A stretch of 64,000 bases of DNA from Deuterostichococcus epilithicus (taxonomy: Eukaryota; Chlorophyta; Trebouxiophyceae; Prasiolales; Stichococcaceae): positions 2,878,027 through 2,942,026 of the forward strand of contig JAVTLE010000016.1 in assembly GCA_033439295.1 (NCBI GenBank), written 5' to 3'. The notes beneath the pieces were generated by a model, which was given only the letters and a program-made list of their open reading frames with translations, had not been told where the DNA came from and searched no databases. The position numbers and the translations under genes are program-made. This document shows positions 55,500 to 64,000 of this stretch, piece after piece; position 1 is the first letter of the stretch, and each line of letters opens with the position of its first letter.

Positions 55500-55774
55500 T
55501 GTTGAGATTAGTGTATTCGGAACGGTATTGTTAGTACCGTTAGGGTATGCAAGGTTATGAGTAGCTCGTGTTCATGACGCTGCAGCTCGCAGCATACGAG
55601 TGCAGCTCGCAGGAGGCGTTGGATCATGGGCGCGTGATGCTTGTCGTAAAGCGCATGTGTTGTGGGTATAAGAGCTGCCCAATGCGCTCACAACTGTAAG
55701 CCTTCCACTCTCAACTGAGACACCGAACCCCTGCCACTGCAATCCCCGATTAGCCTTCGGCAGGTTTCGCAACA
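55500..55774 (+). repeat. 5' long terminal repeat
   Basis: It begins TGTTGAGATTAGTG and ends GGTTTCGCAACA. It holds a 7-bp inverted repeat (AACGGTA/TACCGTT with 7-base loop) near its start, a near-duplicated GTGCAGCTCGCAGG / CTGCAGCTCGCAGC pair, and a TATA-like box. Confidence 0.97.
55667..55674 (+). promoter_or_regulatory. TATA-like box of 5' LTR
   Basis: TATAAGAG within GGGTATAAGAGCTG lies about two thirds into the LTR, where the U3/R boundary is expected. The same box in the 3' LTR is at 60173-60180 and points towards the HAD gene. Confidence 0.6.
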
Positions 55775-55795
55775 GGTTATGGGCCCTCACACGCT
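55775..55795 (+). other. Primer-binding site matching the anticodon half of initiator tRNA-Met
   Basis: GGTTATGGGCCC follows the LTR directly. It is complementary to the GGGCCCAUAACC anticodon stem-loop of eukaryotic initiator tRNA-Met, and the next bases (TCACACGCT) also nearly match the tRNA 5' of it. A 3'-CCA-end primer match (TGG at the site start) is absent. Confidence 0.75.
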
Positions 55796-55901
55796 AACGC
55801 GCAATTAACGTGTGAAAGCAAACGTTCTGAGAACAACGTTTGGTTGAGTTTCTTGGTGAAGGCCAAGCACGCAAAAGCTTGCAAGAAACTCAGACGTCGT
55901 C

Positions 55902-58900
55902 ATGACGGACTCGGTACAGTACGGTACACGCTTTGAGCAGCTGGGTACCGAAAACTACCTCCAATGGAGCCTGCGCGCAAAGGGGCAACTGCGGCTCAAG
56001 GGCCTCTGGTCAGCCGTGGCCAAGCCAGACGAAGCCGGCGACGAGGCCTCGGAGAAGGTACTCGCGTACCTCTACATGTGGGTACAAGACCAACACTTGC
56101 CCACCATCATGGACTGCAAGACAGCCGCCGAGGCGTGGAAGACGCTCGAGGATACCTATCAGGCGAGCAATAGGGCGCGTCGCGTCATGCTCAAGAAGGA
56201 GATGGCCGCCCTGCAAATGTTGCACGACGAGGACGTGGCGTCCTACGTGGCACGGGCGCGCACCCTCCGCACCCAGCTACTGGGTGCAGGCGACGCACTC
56301 AATGATGAGAACCTGCTCATCAACATCCTCACTGGTCTGCCGTCCGACTACGGCCACATCGTCGTCAATCTGACAACCACCGCGAGTGATGTCAGCCTGC
56401 ATGACGCAATCCCGATGCTGCTGAACGTCGAGCAGCAGCACCGGCTCAAAGGCGGTCCCCTTCTCCAGGACAGCCAGGCGTTCGGCGCGTTTCGCACCAA
56501 ACACGGCCGACCAACAGCCGCCAACAAGACGCCCCAGAAGCCGCCCACACGTGAGACACGTGAGTGCTACAACTGCCACAAGAAGGGCCACCTCAGCCGC
56601 GACTGCCGCAGCCGCCGGCGTGACGGGCGCATCAAACCCGGATCAGGCACTGATACAGTGGCCTTCGCAGCCGTCGCGACGCCCACAGCCAACCATGTGG
56701 CACTGTCGGCTTCACCGACCGTCAGCCGCGATGAGTGGCTACTTGACTCTGGCGCGTCCGACCACGTCACCAACGCCTATGGGTGCCTGCACAACCCCCG
56801 GCCGCCGACGCAGCCGATGAGCGTCACCTTCGGCAAGGGCAGCGCTCCCGTCACCGCCATCGGCGACGTGTACCTACCGCCCAGCTGGCGGCGCTTCAAG
56901 GGAATCACCCTCAAGAACGTTCTCTACGTCGAGGGCGTATCGGCCAATCTCCTGTCAGTCAAGCGTGCAACCGCCGCCGGCGTCAACGTGCGCTTCACCC
57001 CACAAGGTGCTGACCTCGAGCTTGGCAGCAACCAAATCGCTTGCGCGGACTGCACGGGCAGCGGTGTGTACAGCCTGGGCCACATCGAGGACTCAGCCGA
57101 TCTTCATCACCAGCCGTTCAAGGCGGCGCACAAGGCGCCCAGAGTGAAGAGCAAGAGCAAAGCTCCCACCGCCCAAGCCGCCATCGTGGAAACGCCGGAG
57201 GTGTGGCACCGCCGATACGGCCACCTCGGCTACACCAACCTCCAGCGCCTGTCAGCCAAGGCCATGGTGACCGGCATGAAGACCACCGCCGCGGAGTTCG
57301 CGGGCGCGGCAGCCCTGACATGCGAGCCGTGCATCAAGGCGAAGCAGCAGCGCGTCCCACATCCGCCATCGCCAAGCGTGAGTCGCGAGCCGCTGCAACT
57401 TCTGCACATGGATCTGCAAGGTCCAATGCAAGAGCCCTCTCTGGGCGGGGCGGTCTACGTGGCCACCTATCTGGACGATTACTCAAGGCTGTCCGTCGTC
57501 AAGTCCATCAAGACGAAGGGCGAAATAGCGGCCATCACCATCGCCGTCATCAACGAGCTGGAGACGCAAGTCGGTCGGCGCTTGCGTGCGATACGCACCG
57601 ACAACGGGACCGAGTACGTCAATAAGGACCTCGCCTCCTACCTCCAAGGCAAGGGCATCATTCACCAAACCACGATGACCTACACACCGGAGCAGAACGG
57701 CGCGGCCGAACGGCTGAACCGTACCCTCATGGACCGGGTACGCGCGATGCTTATGGACACTGGCATGCCCGCCAGTACATGGGCCGAAGGCGTCGCAACC
57801 GCCAACTACATCCGCAACCGCTCCCCCACGGCCAACGGGCAGCAGACTCCGTGGGAGCTGTTCTACGGCGAGAAGCCCGACGTGAGCCGCATGCGGGTGT
57901 TCGGCGCCACCGCATACGTCCTGATACCTTCGCCACTGAGGCGTAAACTGGACAGCCACACCAACCGTGGACGCTTCGTTGGTTATCAGCCCAACACCAT
58001 TGGCTACCGGATCCTCCTTGATACAGGCAAGATCGTCATCTCCGAAAATGTCATCTTCGACGAGGGAGGTGGGAAACAAGGGGCAGCGCAGCCTCCCACT
58101 GAGTCGGCAATCGCGTGGGAGCCCACCGACATGGATTCCACCGACGGCGGCACGGAACCCCCTGCCGACATGGACGTCCCTGCCGTCAACAATGCCGACG
58201 CAAGCGACACCACCAATGATGGTGAGAATCCCACTGACGACGCCAACAACGCGCCCACACGCCGCACAAGGCGCACGTGGCAGCCCACTCGGCGTGCACT
58301 GGACGCCCAAGGCTACACCGCCACCGCGGAACTCGGCGAGCCTCTCACCTATGAAGAAGCCGTCGCCTCCCCACAAGCCAACGCTTGGCTCACAGCGATG
58401 CAAGAGGAGCTGGCCGCCCTCTCCGCACACAACACATGGGAGCTGACGAAGCTACCAGCCGGCGCAAGGCCCATTCCAGTCAAGTGGGTCTACAAGATCA
58501 AGCTTAACGCCGACAGCTCCATTGAGCGCTACAAGGCGCGCCTCGTAGCCAAGGGCTTCCGCCAGCGCGAGGGCATCGACTTCGACGAAGTGTTTGCCCC
58601 GGTGAGCAAATACACAACCCTCCGCTGCCTGCTGGCACTGGTCGCCAAAGAGGACCTGGAGCTACATCAGCTCGACATCAAGACGGCTTTCCTCAACGGC
58701 AAGATTGAAGAAGAAGTGTACATTGACCAACCCCCGGGGTACGGCAATGGCGACGCTGATACGGTCTGCCGGCTCAACAAGGCGTTGTACGGACTGCGTC
58801 AAGCCCCGCGAGCCTGGCACCTCTGCCTCCAAGAGTCGCTGGTAGCGGCTGGATTCGTGGCATCTGCCTCGGACCCGAGTCTCTACACCTCCACCGACAA

Positions 58901-59891
58901 AAGGGGCGACAAGACGTACATACTCGTGTATGTGGACGACATGCTGGTGGCGGCACCCACCACGGACTGCATCATGCGGGCCAAATCTGCCATCACCAAC
59001 TGCTTCGAGGCACACGACCTCGGCGAGGCAAAGATCTTCCTCAACATGAGGATTGAGCGCGACCGAAGCGCCCACACCATCAAGCTAAGCCAGGAAAGGC
59101 TGGCTAACACCCTGGTGCAGCACTACGGGCTGGTCAACGGCAAGACGCGCGGCGTCCCCTTGACTCCCGGCACGCTGCTGACCGCCGACGACGGCGAGCC
59201 CCTCTCCATCGACACGGCGGGGCACTACACGCACTTGGTGGGCACTCTCCTGTACCTCAGTACGTGCACACGGCCAGACCTGGCGCACGCTGCTGGCGTG
59301 CTGTCCAAGTACATGGCGAAGCCTACCGCAGCGCACTGGAGCGCAGCCAAGGGCATACTCCGCTACGTCGCAAACACCAAGACCAAGGGCATCGTCTTCA
59401 ATGACTACAAGGCAAGCGAACGCCCACCTGCCATAATCGGCTACACTGACGCTGACTACGCTGGAGATCTGGACAGCCGACGCTCAACGTCTGGCTTCGT
59501 GTTCATGCTCTATGGCGGGGCAATCAGCTGGCTCAGCAAGCGGCAAAGCACCGTTGCTACATCCACGGCCGAGGCCGAGTACATGGCGGCCGGCATGAGC
59601 GTCAAGGAGGCGATCAACCTGAGGCAGCTGCTAGCCGACCTCGGCTTGGGCAACCAGACGATCACCATCTTCGCTGACAACCAGAGTGCAATCAAGATGC
59701 TCAAGAACCCCATGGCCTCGTCACGCACCAAGCACATCGACGTCGTCTATCACTTCGCACGCGAGCGGGTGGCGCGCCAAGACGTCAAGTTTCAGTATGT
59801 GAAGACCGAGAAGATGCTCGCCGACATGCTGACGAAGCCCGTCCCAAAAGGCAAGCTCGAGCTGTGCTGCGATGGGATCGGAATGGGCTGA
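55902..59891 (+). CDS. Copia gag-pol polyprotein, 1329 aa, intact
   Basis: One frame with no stop encodes all retrotransposition proteins. In order: a Gag region beginning with an N-terminal ENYLQWSLRAK segment; a CCHC zinc knuckle CYNCHKKGHLSRDC (about residue 221); aspartic protease WLLDSGASDHVT (about 278); GAG-pre-integrase WHRRYGHLGY (about 435); integrase with the D-D-E residues in LLHMDLQGP, IRTDNGTEYV and TPEQNGAAERLN (about 500-600); reverse transcriptase from KWVYKIKLN (about 865) with the catalytic YVDDMLVA (about 1008); and RNase H with GYTDADYAGD and STAEAEYMA (about 1180-1225). The length is normal for the family. No frameshift separates gag from pol, as in many plant copia elements, so Gag excess must come from processing or RNA splicing. 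Confidence 0.98.
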   Translation: MTDSVQYGTRFEQLGTENYLQWSLRAKGQLRLKGLWSAVAKPDEAGDEASEKVLAYLYMWVQDQHLPTIMDCKTAAEAWKTLEDTYQASNRARRVMLKKEMAALQMLHDEDVASYVARARTLRTQLLGAGDALNDENLLINILTGLPSDYGHIVVNLTTTASDVSLHDAIPMLLNVEQQHRLKGGPLLQDSQAFGAFRTKHGRPTAANKTPQKPPTRETRECYNCHKKGHLSRDCRSRRRDGRIKPGSGTDTVAFAAVATPTANHVALSASPTVSRDEWLLDSGASDHVTNAYGCLHNPRPPTQPMSVTFGKGSAPVTAIGDVYLPPSWRRFKGITLKNVLYVEGVSANLLSVKRATAAGVNVRFTPQGADLELGSNQIACADCTGSGVYSLGHIEDSADLHHQPFKAAHKAPRVKSKSKAPTAQAAIVETPEVWHRRYGHLGYTNLQRLSAKAMVTGMKTTAAEFAGAAALTCEPCIKAKQQRVPHPPSPSVSREPLQLLHMDLQGPMQEPSLGGAVYVATYLDDYSRLSVVKSIKTKGEIAAITIAVINELETQVGRRLRAIRTDNGTEYVNKDLASYLQGKGIIHQTTMTYTPEQNGAAERLNRTLMDRVRAMLMDTGMPASTWAEGVATANYIRNRSPTANGQQTPWELFYGEKPDVSRMRVFGATAYVLIPSPLRRKLDSHTNRGRFVGYQPNTIGYRILLDTGKIVISENVIFDEGGGKQGAAQPPTESAIAWEPTDMDSTDGGTEPPADMDVPAVNNADASDTTNDGENPTDDANNAPTRRTRRTWQPTRRALDAQGYTATAELGEPLTYEEAVASPQANAWLTAMQEELAALSAHNTWELTKLPAGARPIPVKWVYKIKLNADSSIERYKARLVAKGFRQREGIDFDEVFAPVSKYTTLRCLLALVAKEDLELHQLDIKTAFLNGKIEEEVYIDQPPGYGNGDADTVCRLNKALYGLRQAPRAWHLCLQESLVAAGFVASASDPSLYTSTDKRGDKTYILVYVDDMLVAAPTTDCIMRAKSAITNCFEAHDLGEAKIFLNMRIERDRSAHTIKLSQERLANTLVQHYGLVNGKTRGVPLTPGTLLTADDGEPLSIDTAGHYTHLVGTLLYLSTCTRPDLAHAAGVLSKYMAKPTAAHWSAAKGILRYVANTKTKGIVFNDYKASERPPAIIGYTDADYAGDLDSRRSTSGFVFMLYGGAISWLSKRQSTVATSTAEAEYMAAGMSVKEAINLRQLLADLGLGNQTITIFADNQSAIKMLKNPMASSRTKHIDVVYHFARERVARQDVKFQYVKTEKMLADMLTKPVPKGKLELCCDGIGMG

Positions 59892-60005
59892 TGAAGCACA
59901 GCAGCGCTGGCGAAGAAGACTACGCAAGCTTACTGACACTTAGGCAAGCCCGTCCACGATGTATGCTTGAAGGAAAAAATGGTACTGAACAATCCCGCGT
60001 GGGAG

Positions 60006-60280
60006 TGTTGAGATTAGTGCATTCGGAACGGTATTGTTAGTACCGTTAGGGTATGCAAGGTTATGAGTAGCTCGTGTTCATGACGCTGCAGCTCGCAGCA
60101 TACGAGTGCAGCTCGCAGGAGGCGTTGGATCATGGGCGCGTGATGCTTGTCGTAAAGCGCATGTGTTGTGGGTATAAGAGCTGCCCAATGCGCTCACAAT
60201 TGTAAGCCTTCCACTCTCAACTGAGACACCGAACCCCTGCCACTGCAATCCCCGATTAGCCTTCGGCAGGTTTCGCAACA
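60006..60280 (+). repeat. 3' long terminal repeat
   Basis: Same length as the 5' LTR, with two substitutions (AGTGCATTC for AGTGTATTC, ACAATTG for ACAACTG). Its TATA-like box at 60173-60180 reads outward into the HAD gene. Confidence 0.97.
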
Positions 60281-60285
60281 CATAT
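60281..60285. repeat. Target-site duplication, right copy
   Basis: CATAT directly after the 3' LTR, six bases before the HAD start codon. Confidence 0.9.
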
Positions 60286-60291
60286 GCATGC

Positions 60292-61328
60292 ATGATGATT
60301 ATGCGAGACGCACAGCTGCAAGCCGCTGCGATACGTACCGCAGCCGTGGGTCGTCGTTCCGGGACCAGCTGCCGGTTACAGCACGCCGTTCATGCAGCCA
60401 GGTGCTTCCGAGCAGCGCCCCATCAGGTGCTGCGCAGCCGGCAGCCGCGAGGTGCGGCGCCGGCCCGGAAGCGCGCGGTGTGCGTGCAAGCCGCAAGCCT
60501 CAAGGCGCTCATCTTCGACTGCGACGGTGAGCGAAGCTGACCGGGAAGCAGAAATCTCACGGCGCCCGCACCATAGAGTCTGGGTGCCGCCGCACCAGTA
60601 CACCAAGCCATAATGTGGTCGAGAGCGGCACGAGGGTGGTGCGTGGGCAACCTGGTACGTCTGCTACCTTTTTTGGAAAAATCCTTTGCATCCTTTTTCG
60701 TCTGTACGTTAGGGTCGCAGTGGGCAGGGCCGTGCAGTGGCGATACATTGGCAGATGAGAGGCCCGTCGATGGCCACGAAAACCATGCTGGCCCAGTCAA
60801 GGTACACGCGCAGCTGCACAAATGAAACATGAGGTGTACCCTGTTATAATCTCAGTGTGTAGGGGCTTCTGGTCCCCGAGCAGCAAAGGCAGGCATGCTC
60901 CCGATCAGCCATGCCTTCCTCGGCGTATTTGGCTAAAAAATAAGTGTAGTATCCTTATTTCAGATCGCTGGTGTCAGTTCATTGTGCCGCCCCTTGACTG
61001 TCGCCGCGCCTCACACCTATCTCAGCTGCGCCCAAACTCTACACCCAATGCAGGTGTCATCCTGGAGAGCGAGGACCTGCACCGGCAAGCGTTCAATGCC
61101 GCATTCCAGCACTTTGACGTATGCTGCGACGGCAGCAACCGCGTCGTGTGGTCGTCCGAGTTGTTTGACGATTTGCAGGTGTGGCCGTGCTGAGCTTTTA
61201 CCATGTCACACACAGGCAGGCAGTGTTTTACACGTCTGTTTCCTCGCCAAGTGATCGATGCGAGTGGCCAGGTTGTGCCATGCAGAACCGGGTTGGCGGC
61301 GGCAAGCTCAAGATGCGCGATTATTTCG
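60292..61328 (+). pseudogene. Plastid HAD (CbbY-like) hydrolase gene, 3' part missing
   Basis: Three exons (60292-60526, 61054-61176, 61286-61328) join in phase. A transit-peptide-like Arg/Ala-rich N-terminus of about 65 residues leads into LKALIFDCDGVILESEDLHR, the HAD motif I with its nucleophile aspartate. NAAFQHFDV, SSELFDDLQ and NRVGGGKLKMRDYFG follow. This is the start of the plant plastid CbbY-like family, whose members hydrolyse sugar phosphates such as xylulose-1,5-bisphosphate. The exon then ends at a normal donor (TTTCG|gtgggc), but no later exon (motifs II-IV) is found in the remaining 2.7 kb. Instead a telomeric repeat begins 220 bases on. Either the gene is truncated or the assembly joins unrelated DNA here. 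An imperfect repeat ACAAAGCCCCGCT occurs twice in 61369-61456. The copia 3' LTR ends 11 bases before the ATG. Confidence 0.75.
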
Positions 61329-61550
61329 GTGGGCAGCCTTTGCACTTGCTTACTGGCAGGGCCTTTACAAAGCCCCGCTCAGCTGCTGCTGTTAAAGTTC
61401 TTTACCCCTGCATGATGTGTGGGCCTGCCACAAAGCCCCGCTTAGATGCTGCTGGACACCCTGTGTGCCTGTACGCTGTCAGGGCCAGCCACGAGCCGCC
61501 TGCTGGCAAGTGTAATATGCAGCAATGACTGGCATGGCTGCCTGCCATTT

Positions 61551-61575
61551 TTTTAGGGTTTAGGGTTTTAGGGTT
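61551..61575 (+). repeat. Interstitial telomeric repeat, G-rich strand
   Basis: TTTTAGGG, TTTAGGG, TTTTAGGG and TT in a row, i.e. three units mixing the Chlamydomonas-type (TTTTAGGG) and plant-type (TTTAGGG) telomere words. Confidence 0.85.
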
Positions 61576-62809
61576 CATGCATGAAGAGCACTTGCCCAAT
61601 GTGCGCCTCATAGCTCGGCTTGTAGAGCGTGGATGGCGGGGGGTGGGGTGGCAAAACGAAGGTGCACACTCAGGGTACACGTCTGGAGTGGCGCTCGTGG
61701 TGTCGCGCCCCACCCCTTGCCATGGTGGCACTTGCAAGAGGGTGTGGTGGTTGTGCTAGTGGCCCCCTCATCGAAGTAGTGAGGTGGGAGGCGTTGTGGC
61801 CCCACCTAGGGCGCCGCCACCCTCGTGACACCTCAGTAGGTCGTGGGCATGCCGTGTGTAAGAGGGCCGGCCTTGCCACCGCCGTGGGCGCATGCAAGGG
61901 CACCAAAGGGGGGGCACTCCCCCGCCGGATTTTCCAGGAAATCGAGTGTTTCTGGGTACATAAAAGGGCTTAAGTATTGAGGTGCCGGGGGTGTGATGGC
62001 ACACGGCGTGCAACACACGGCGCGCGCACGGGAGGGGTGGGGGGCCATGCATGCACCCAAAGGTGTGGCAAGCACATGATTGGGCCCCCCACCTCGTGCG
62101 GCGCACTCAAGCCAACTCCCCAACATGCATGCACACGTCTCCACCCCATCGTGGGCCGCGCCACGCGCCGTGGGGCGGTCTGACCACCATCAAACACAGT
62201 TTCTATGCGTTGGAAAGGCCACGCGACAGGTCTCGTCGCCCACGCGCCAACTTGCGCGACTTACCCCCCACGATCGTAACACATCCCGGGAGCCAAGTAC
62301 CTCAAACCGGCACGCATGGCGCGGGAGCTTTGTCAAACGTCTCCTGTGTGCATGAGAGGCCCACCTTGAGGTCGTCCGGCACGCCGCCGCCCGCACGGCG
62401 TAGGTGCACGTCAGATCTTCCCCTTGTGTGCCACGTGAACCGAAAGCCCACCTCAATGCCACACAATGCGGCCGTGGCTCTTGAAAAGTGAGTTTTAATG
62501 GAGCAGAGCGTGGGAGGGGACACGCAACGCACGGCTGGTGTGGTGCGTGCATTTGGGGGGGTCGGAGGCATGGTCGGGAGTCGGGCCGGCGGCTCAATGG
62601 GCGGACACATGTTGGGCTTCCCCATGGCACGGGAATGGCCATAACTTTTGCGTCTGACCTCGGATCTGGACGCGGCGACCGGCAGCGGCACCGCAGAGGC
62701 CTCAGCTAGGCGCATGGTCAAGTTTTTCTGCAAATACACCCCGTTTGCGCACCTCAACCTCATCCCAAAGTCCAAGGGGCCCAAGGGGTGCCAACCTCAA
62801 TCGACCACC
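61576..62809. other. Subtelomere-like DNA between opposed telomeric tracts
   Basis: About 1.2 kb, rich in runs of G or C and in GTGGG / CCCAC words and unlike the coding part of the window. No open frame here resembles a known family, and no exon pattern was found. Confidence 0.5.
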
Positions 62810-62826
62810 CCCTAAACCCTAAACCC
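62810..62826 (-). repeat. Interstitial telomeric repeat, C-rich strand
   Basis: CCCTAAACCCTAAACCC: two and a half units in the opposite orientation to the tract at 61551. Confidence 0.85.
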
Positions 62827-63231
62827 TTGTCCCAGCCACGCACGGGAGGTTCGCCACCACGTGGGGGCCACGTGACATGACCGTCAGCCACGCGGGAGGC
62901 CGTTACATGGTGTTCCTGGTCGCTGCAGTGCATGATTTCATTTTTATATTGGTAATATATAGGCACACATGGCTACTTCGAGTCAGAAAATCATAGCTCC
63001 CGATTCCATGGGCGGAATCCAGATCTGATTAGCTCCAGATGCTCGTCCTGACATGGCGGAGGCAGCCACGGCCTGAGCTTTGAACCACAAGTGCTCTGCA
63101 TTTTGAGCTGTCGGCCGCCGAAGGCAAGGGGGTCCGTGACACACAAATTCTTGATGGAGGGTGGCTCACCACCCCAAATCCCAACATGTGGTGGCTTGCC
63201 AATGGGCTGAGGCACACCTGGTGTCCCACCA
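62827..63231. other. Unassigned subtelomeric sequence
   Basis: About 400 bases with an AT-rich patch near 62936-62962. Nothing recognisable. Confidence 0.4.
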
Positions 63232-63798
63232 TCAGTCACTATCAAGGTCGATCTCGATGTCATGCTCCACATCCTCACCACCCCCCTCCACCTCCTCTCC
63301 ACCCACACCAACTCCCGCCACATTGCCTCTCATGGCACCCCTCAATGCTTTCATGCCATCCACGGCCCTTTGGGCATCCCGTTGGGGCTTGGTCCGATCA
63401 TAATGCTTCGTGGCCGTGGAGGGGGCATGCCCCATGGCCGTGGCAAGCTGATCCTTGGTGGGTGCTCCCTCAATTGGGCGAATTGCCCCATGCACCACAC
63501 CAATGGTGATGTGCCTTCACCACACAAACGAAAAGAAGGTGAGCCTCTACCTATGAAGAGCTTGGTGGGCATGCGTGGGGTGTCATCAACACACATTGCA
63601 TTGCATTGCATTGCATTGCATTGCATTGCATTGCATGGGGATTTGCACCCCTACATTGAGAGCCCACCTTGCAAGGTTGGGAGCCATCCTCTTGCCACAT
63701 ATCTTCTCACATAGATCCCCAAACATCACCCTCCATTGCTTGCTCGTGAAGCCCACGCTTGTGATTGGGTCAAAGAAAAGGGGTAGTGCCTCCTTGTC
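63232..63798 (-). pseudogene. Decayed tyrosine recombinase (Crypton/integrase-like) C-terminal part
   Basis: The downstream part (63498-63232) encodes TKDQLATAMGHAPSTATKHY, followed by DRTKPQRDAQRAV. The GH and the tyrosine nine residues after the histidine fit the third-box pattern of tyrosine recombinases (GH-x8-Y), where the tyrosine attacks DNA. Upstream in another frame, 63798-63635 encodes FDPITSVGFTSKQWRVMFG and APNLARWA, which resembles the second box (P-H-x-x-R) with Asn in place of His. Between the two lies a pentanucleotide microsatellite, after which the upstream frame meets a stop. So the gene is broken or spliced. It may be a remnant of a Crypton, DIRS or phage-type element. The N-terminal part would lie beyond the window. 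Confidence 0.5.
63595..63634. repeat. Pentanucleotide microsatellite (ATTGC)8
   Basis: Eight perfect ATTGC units, 40 bp, inside the recombinase remnant. Confidence 0.97.
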
Positions 63799-63959
63799 TC
63801 CCTATGCAATGAAGCACCCACACACTTGAGGCCTTGCTTGGGGGCTTTGCATGTGCATGGCTTGCACCCAAACACATGGGGGTGGTGGGTGGAAGGCATT
63901 GCCCTCACCTCATCATCTGAGACCATTGTGCCACTCCTCAGCTTGGAGAGAGCTCGGAT

Positions 63960-64000
63960 TGTAGAGGGGGGNAGGGGAGGGGAAGGGAGGANGNGGGGCT
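63960..64000. other. Low-quality G-rich end
   Basis: A run of short G blocks separated by single A (GGGGAGGGGAAGGGAGG), with several N bases. It looks like the ragged end of an assembled contig and could form a G-quadruplex. Confidence 0.7.

Larger units (their letters stand above)
55500..60280 (+). mobile_element. Intact Ty1/copia LTR retrotransposon, 4781 bp
   Basis: Two 275-bp LTRs (55500-55774 and 60006-60280), each TG...CA, differ at two positions, both C/T. They enclose one intact gag-pol frame. The insertion is flanked by a 5-bp direct repeat CATAT (55495-55499 and 60281-60285), the expected target-site duplication. A primer-binding site abuts the 5' LTR, and a purine run GTGGGAG just before 60006 is a candidate polypurine tract. 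The order protease, integrase, reverse transcriptase, RNase H is copia-type. Intact coding sequence and near-identical LTRs mean recent insertion and probable autonomy. Confidence 0.98.

Noticed and set aside
61576-62809. Several 70-160 codon open frames
   Set aside because: They overlap on both strands in low-complexity G/C-rich DNA and none shows a family motif.

Overview
This window looks like nuclear DNA of a chlorophyte green alga, probably chlorophycean. The reasons are GC-rich sequence, genes broken into many short exons by introns of about 70-400 bases (mostly GT-AG with 'gcag' acceptors), plant-type plastid proteins, plant-like chromatin proteins, and telomere-type TTTAGGG/TTTTAGGG repeats. 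The species cannot be named from sequence alone. Gene models were assembled by eye from family resemblance, splice signals and codon phase. For BASS, ARD, GDH, PI31-like, MSP-A, DUF6816 and the NTF2-like gene, the exon lengths add up to, or are consistent with, an uninterrupted reading frame.

Layout. 1-4262 (+): 3' part of a Kelch-repeat gene that enters from the left. 5151-8008 (-): plastid BASS-family transporter. 8713-10886 (-): acireductone dioxygenase of methionine salvage. 11557-15731 (-): NADP-type glutamate dehydrogenase. 16689-about 20690 (-): HAT3.1/PRHA-like PHD-finger protein without a homeodomain. 20762-27618 (-): protein with three MBD-like domains. 28046-29591 (-): PI31-like proteasome regulator with a C-terminal membrane segment. 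30444-34435 (-) and 35306-40610 (+): head-to-head paralogues, each with an MSP (VAP-type) domain, a second shared module not recognised as a named domain, and a long disordered tail. 41919-44571 (+): DUF6816 protein with a twin-arginine lumen signal. 45220-47193 (-): plastid NTF2/SnoaL-like protein. 47724-54702 (+): ER glucosidase I (GH63). 55500-60280: an intact young Ty1/copia retrotransposon. From 60292 (+): the start of a plastid HAD hydrolase gene that breaks off. 61329-64000: subtelomere-like DNA with two opposed telomeric repeat tracts, a decayed tyrosine recombinase, a microsatellite and a G-rich end containing Ns.

The genes do not form one pathway. Three local themes stand out. A methionine-salvage enzyme sits beside a 2-oxo-acid-type transporter. 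Two chromatin readers (triple MBD, then AT-hook/PHD) lie in tandem. The right end shows gene content giving way to mobile and telomeric DNA. The most novel candidates are the divergent MSP paralogue pair with its shared second module, the triple-MBD protein, the membrane-tailed PI31-like protein, and the copia element whose 3' LTR lies immediately upstream of the HAD start codon.
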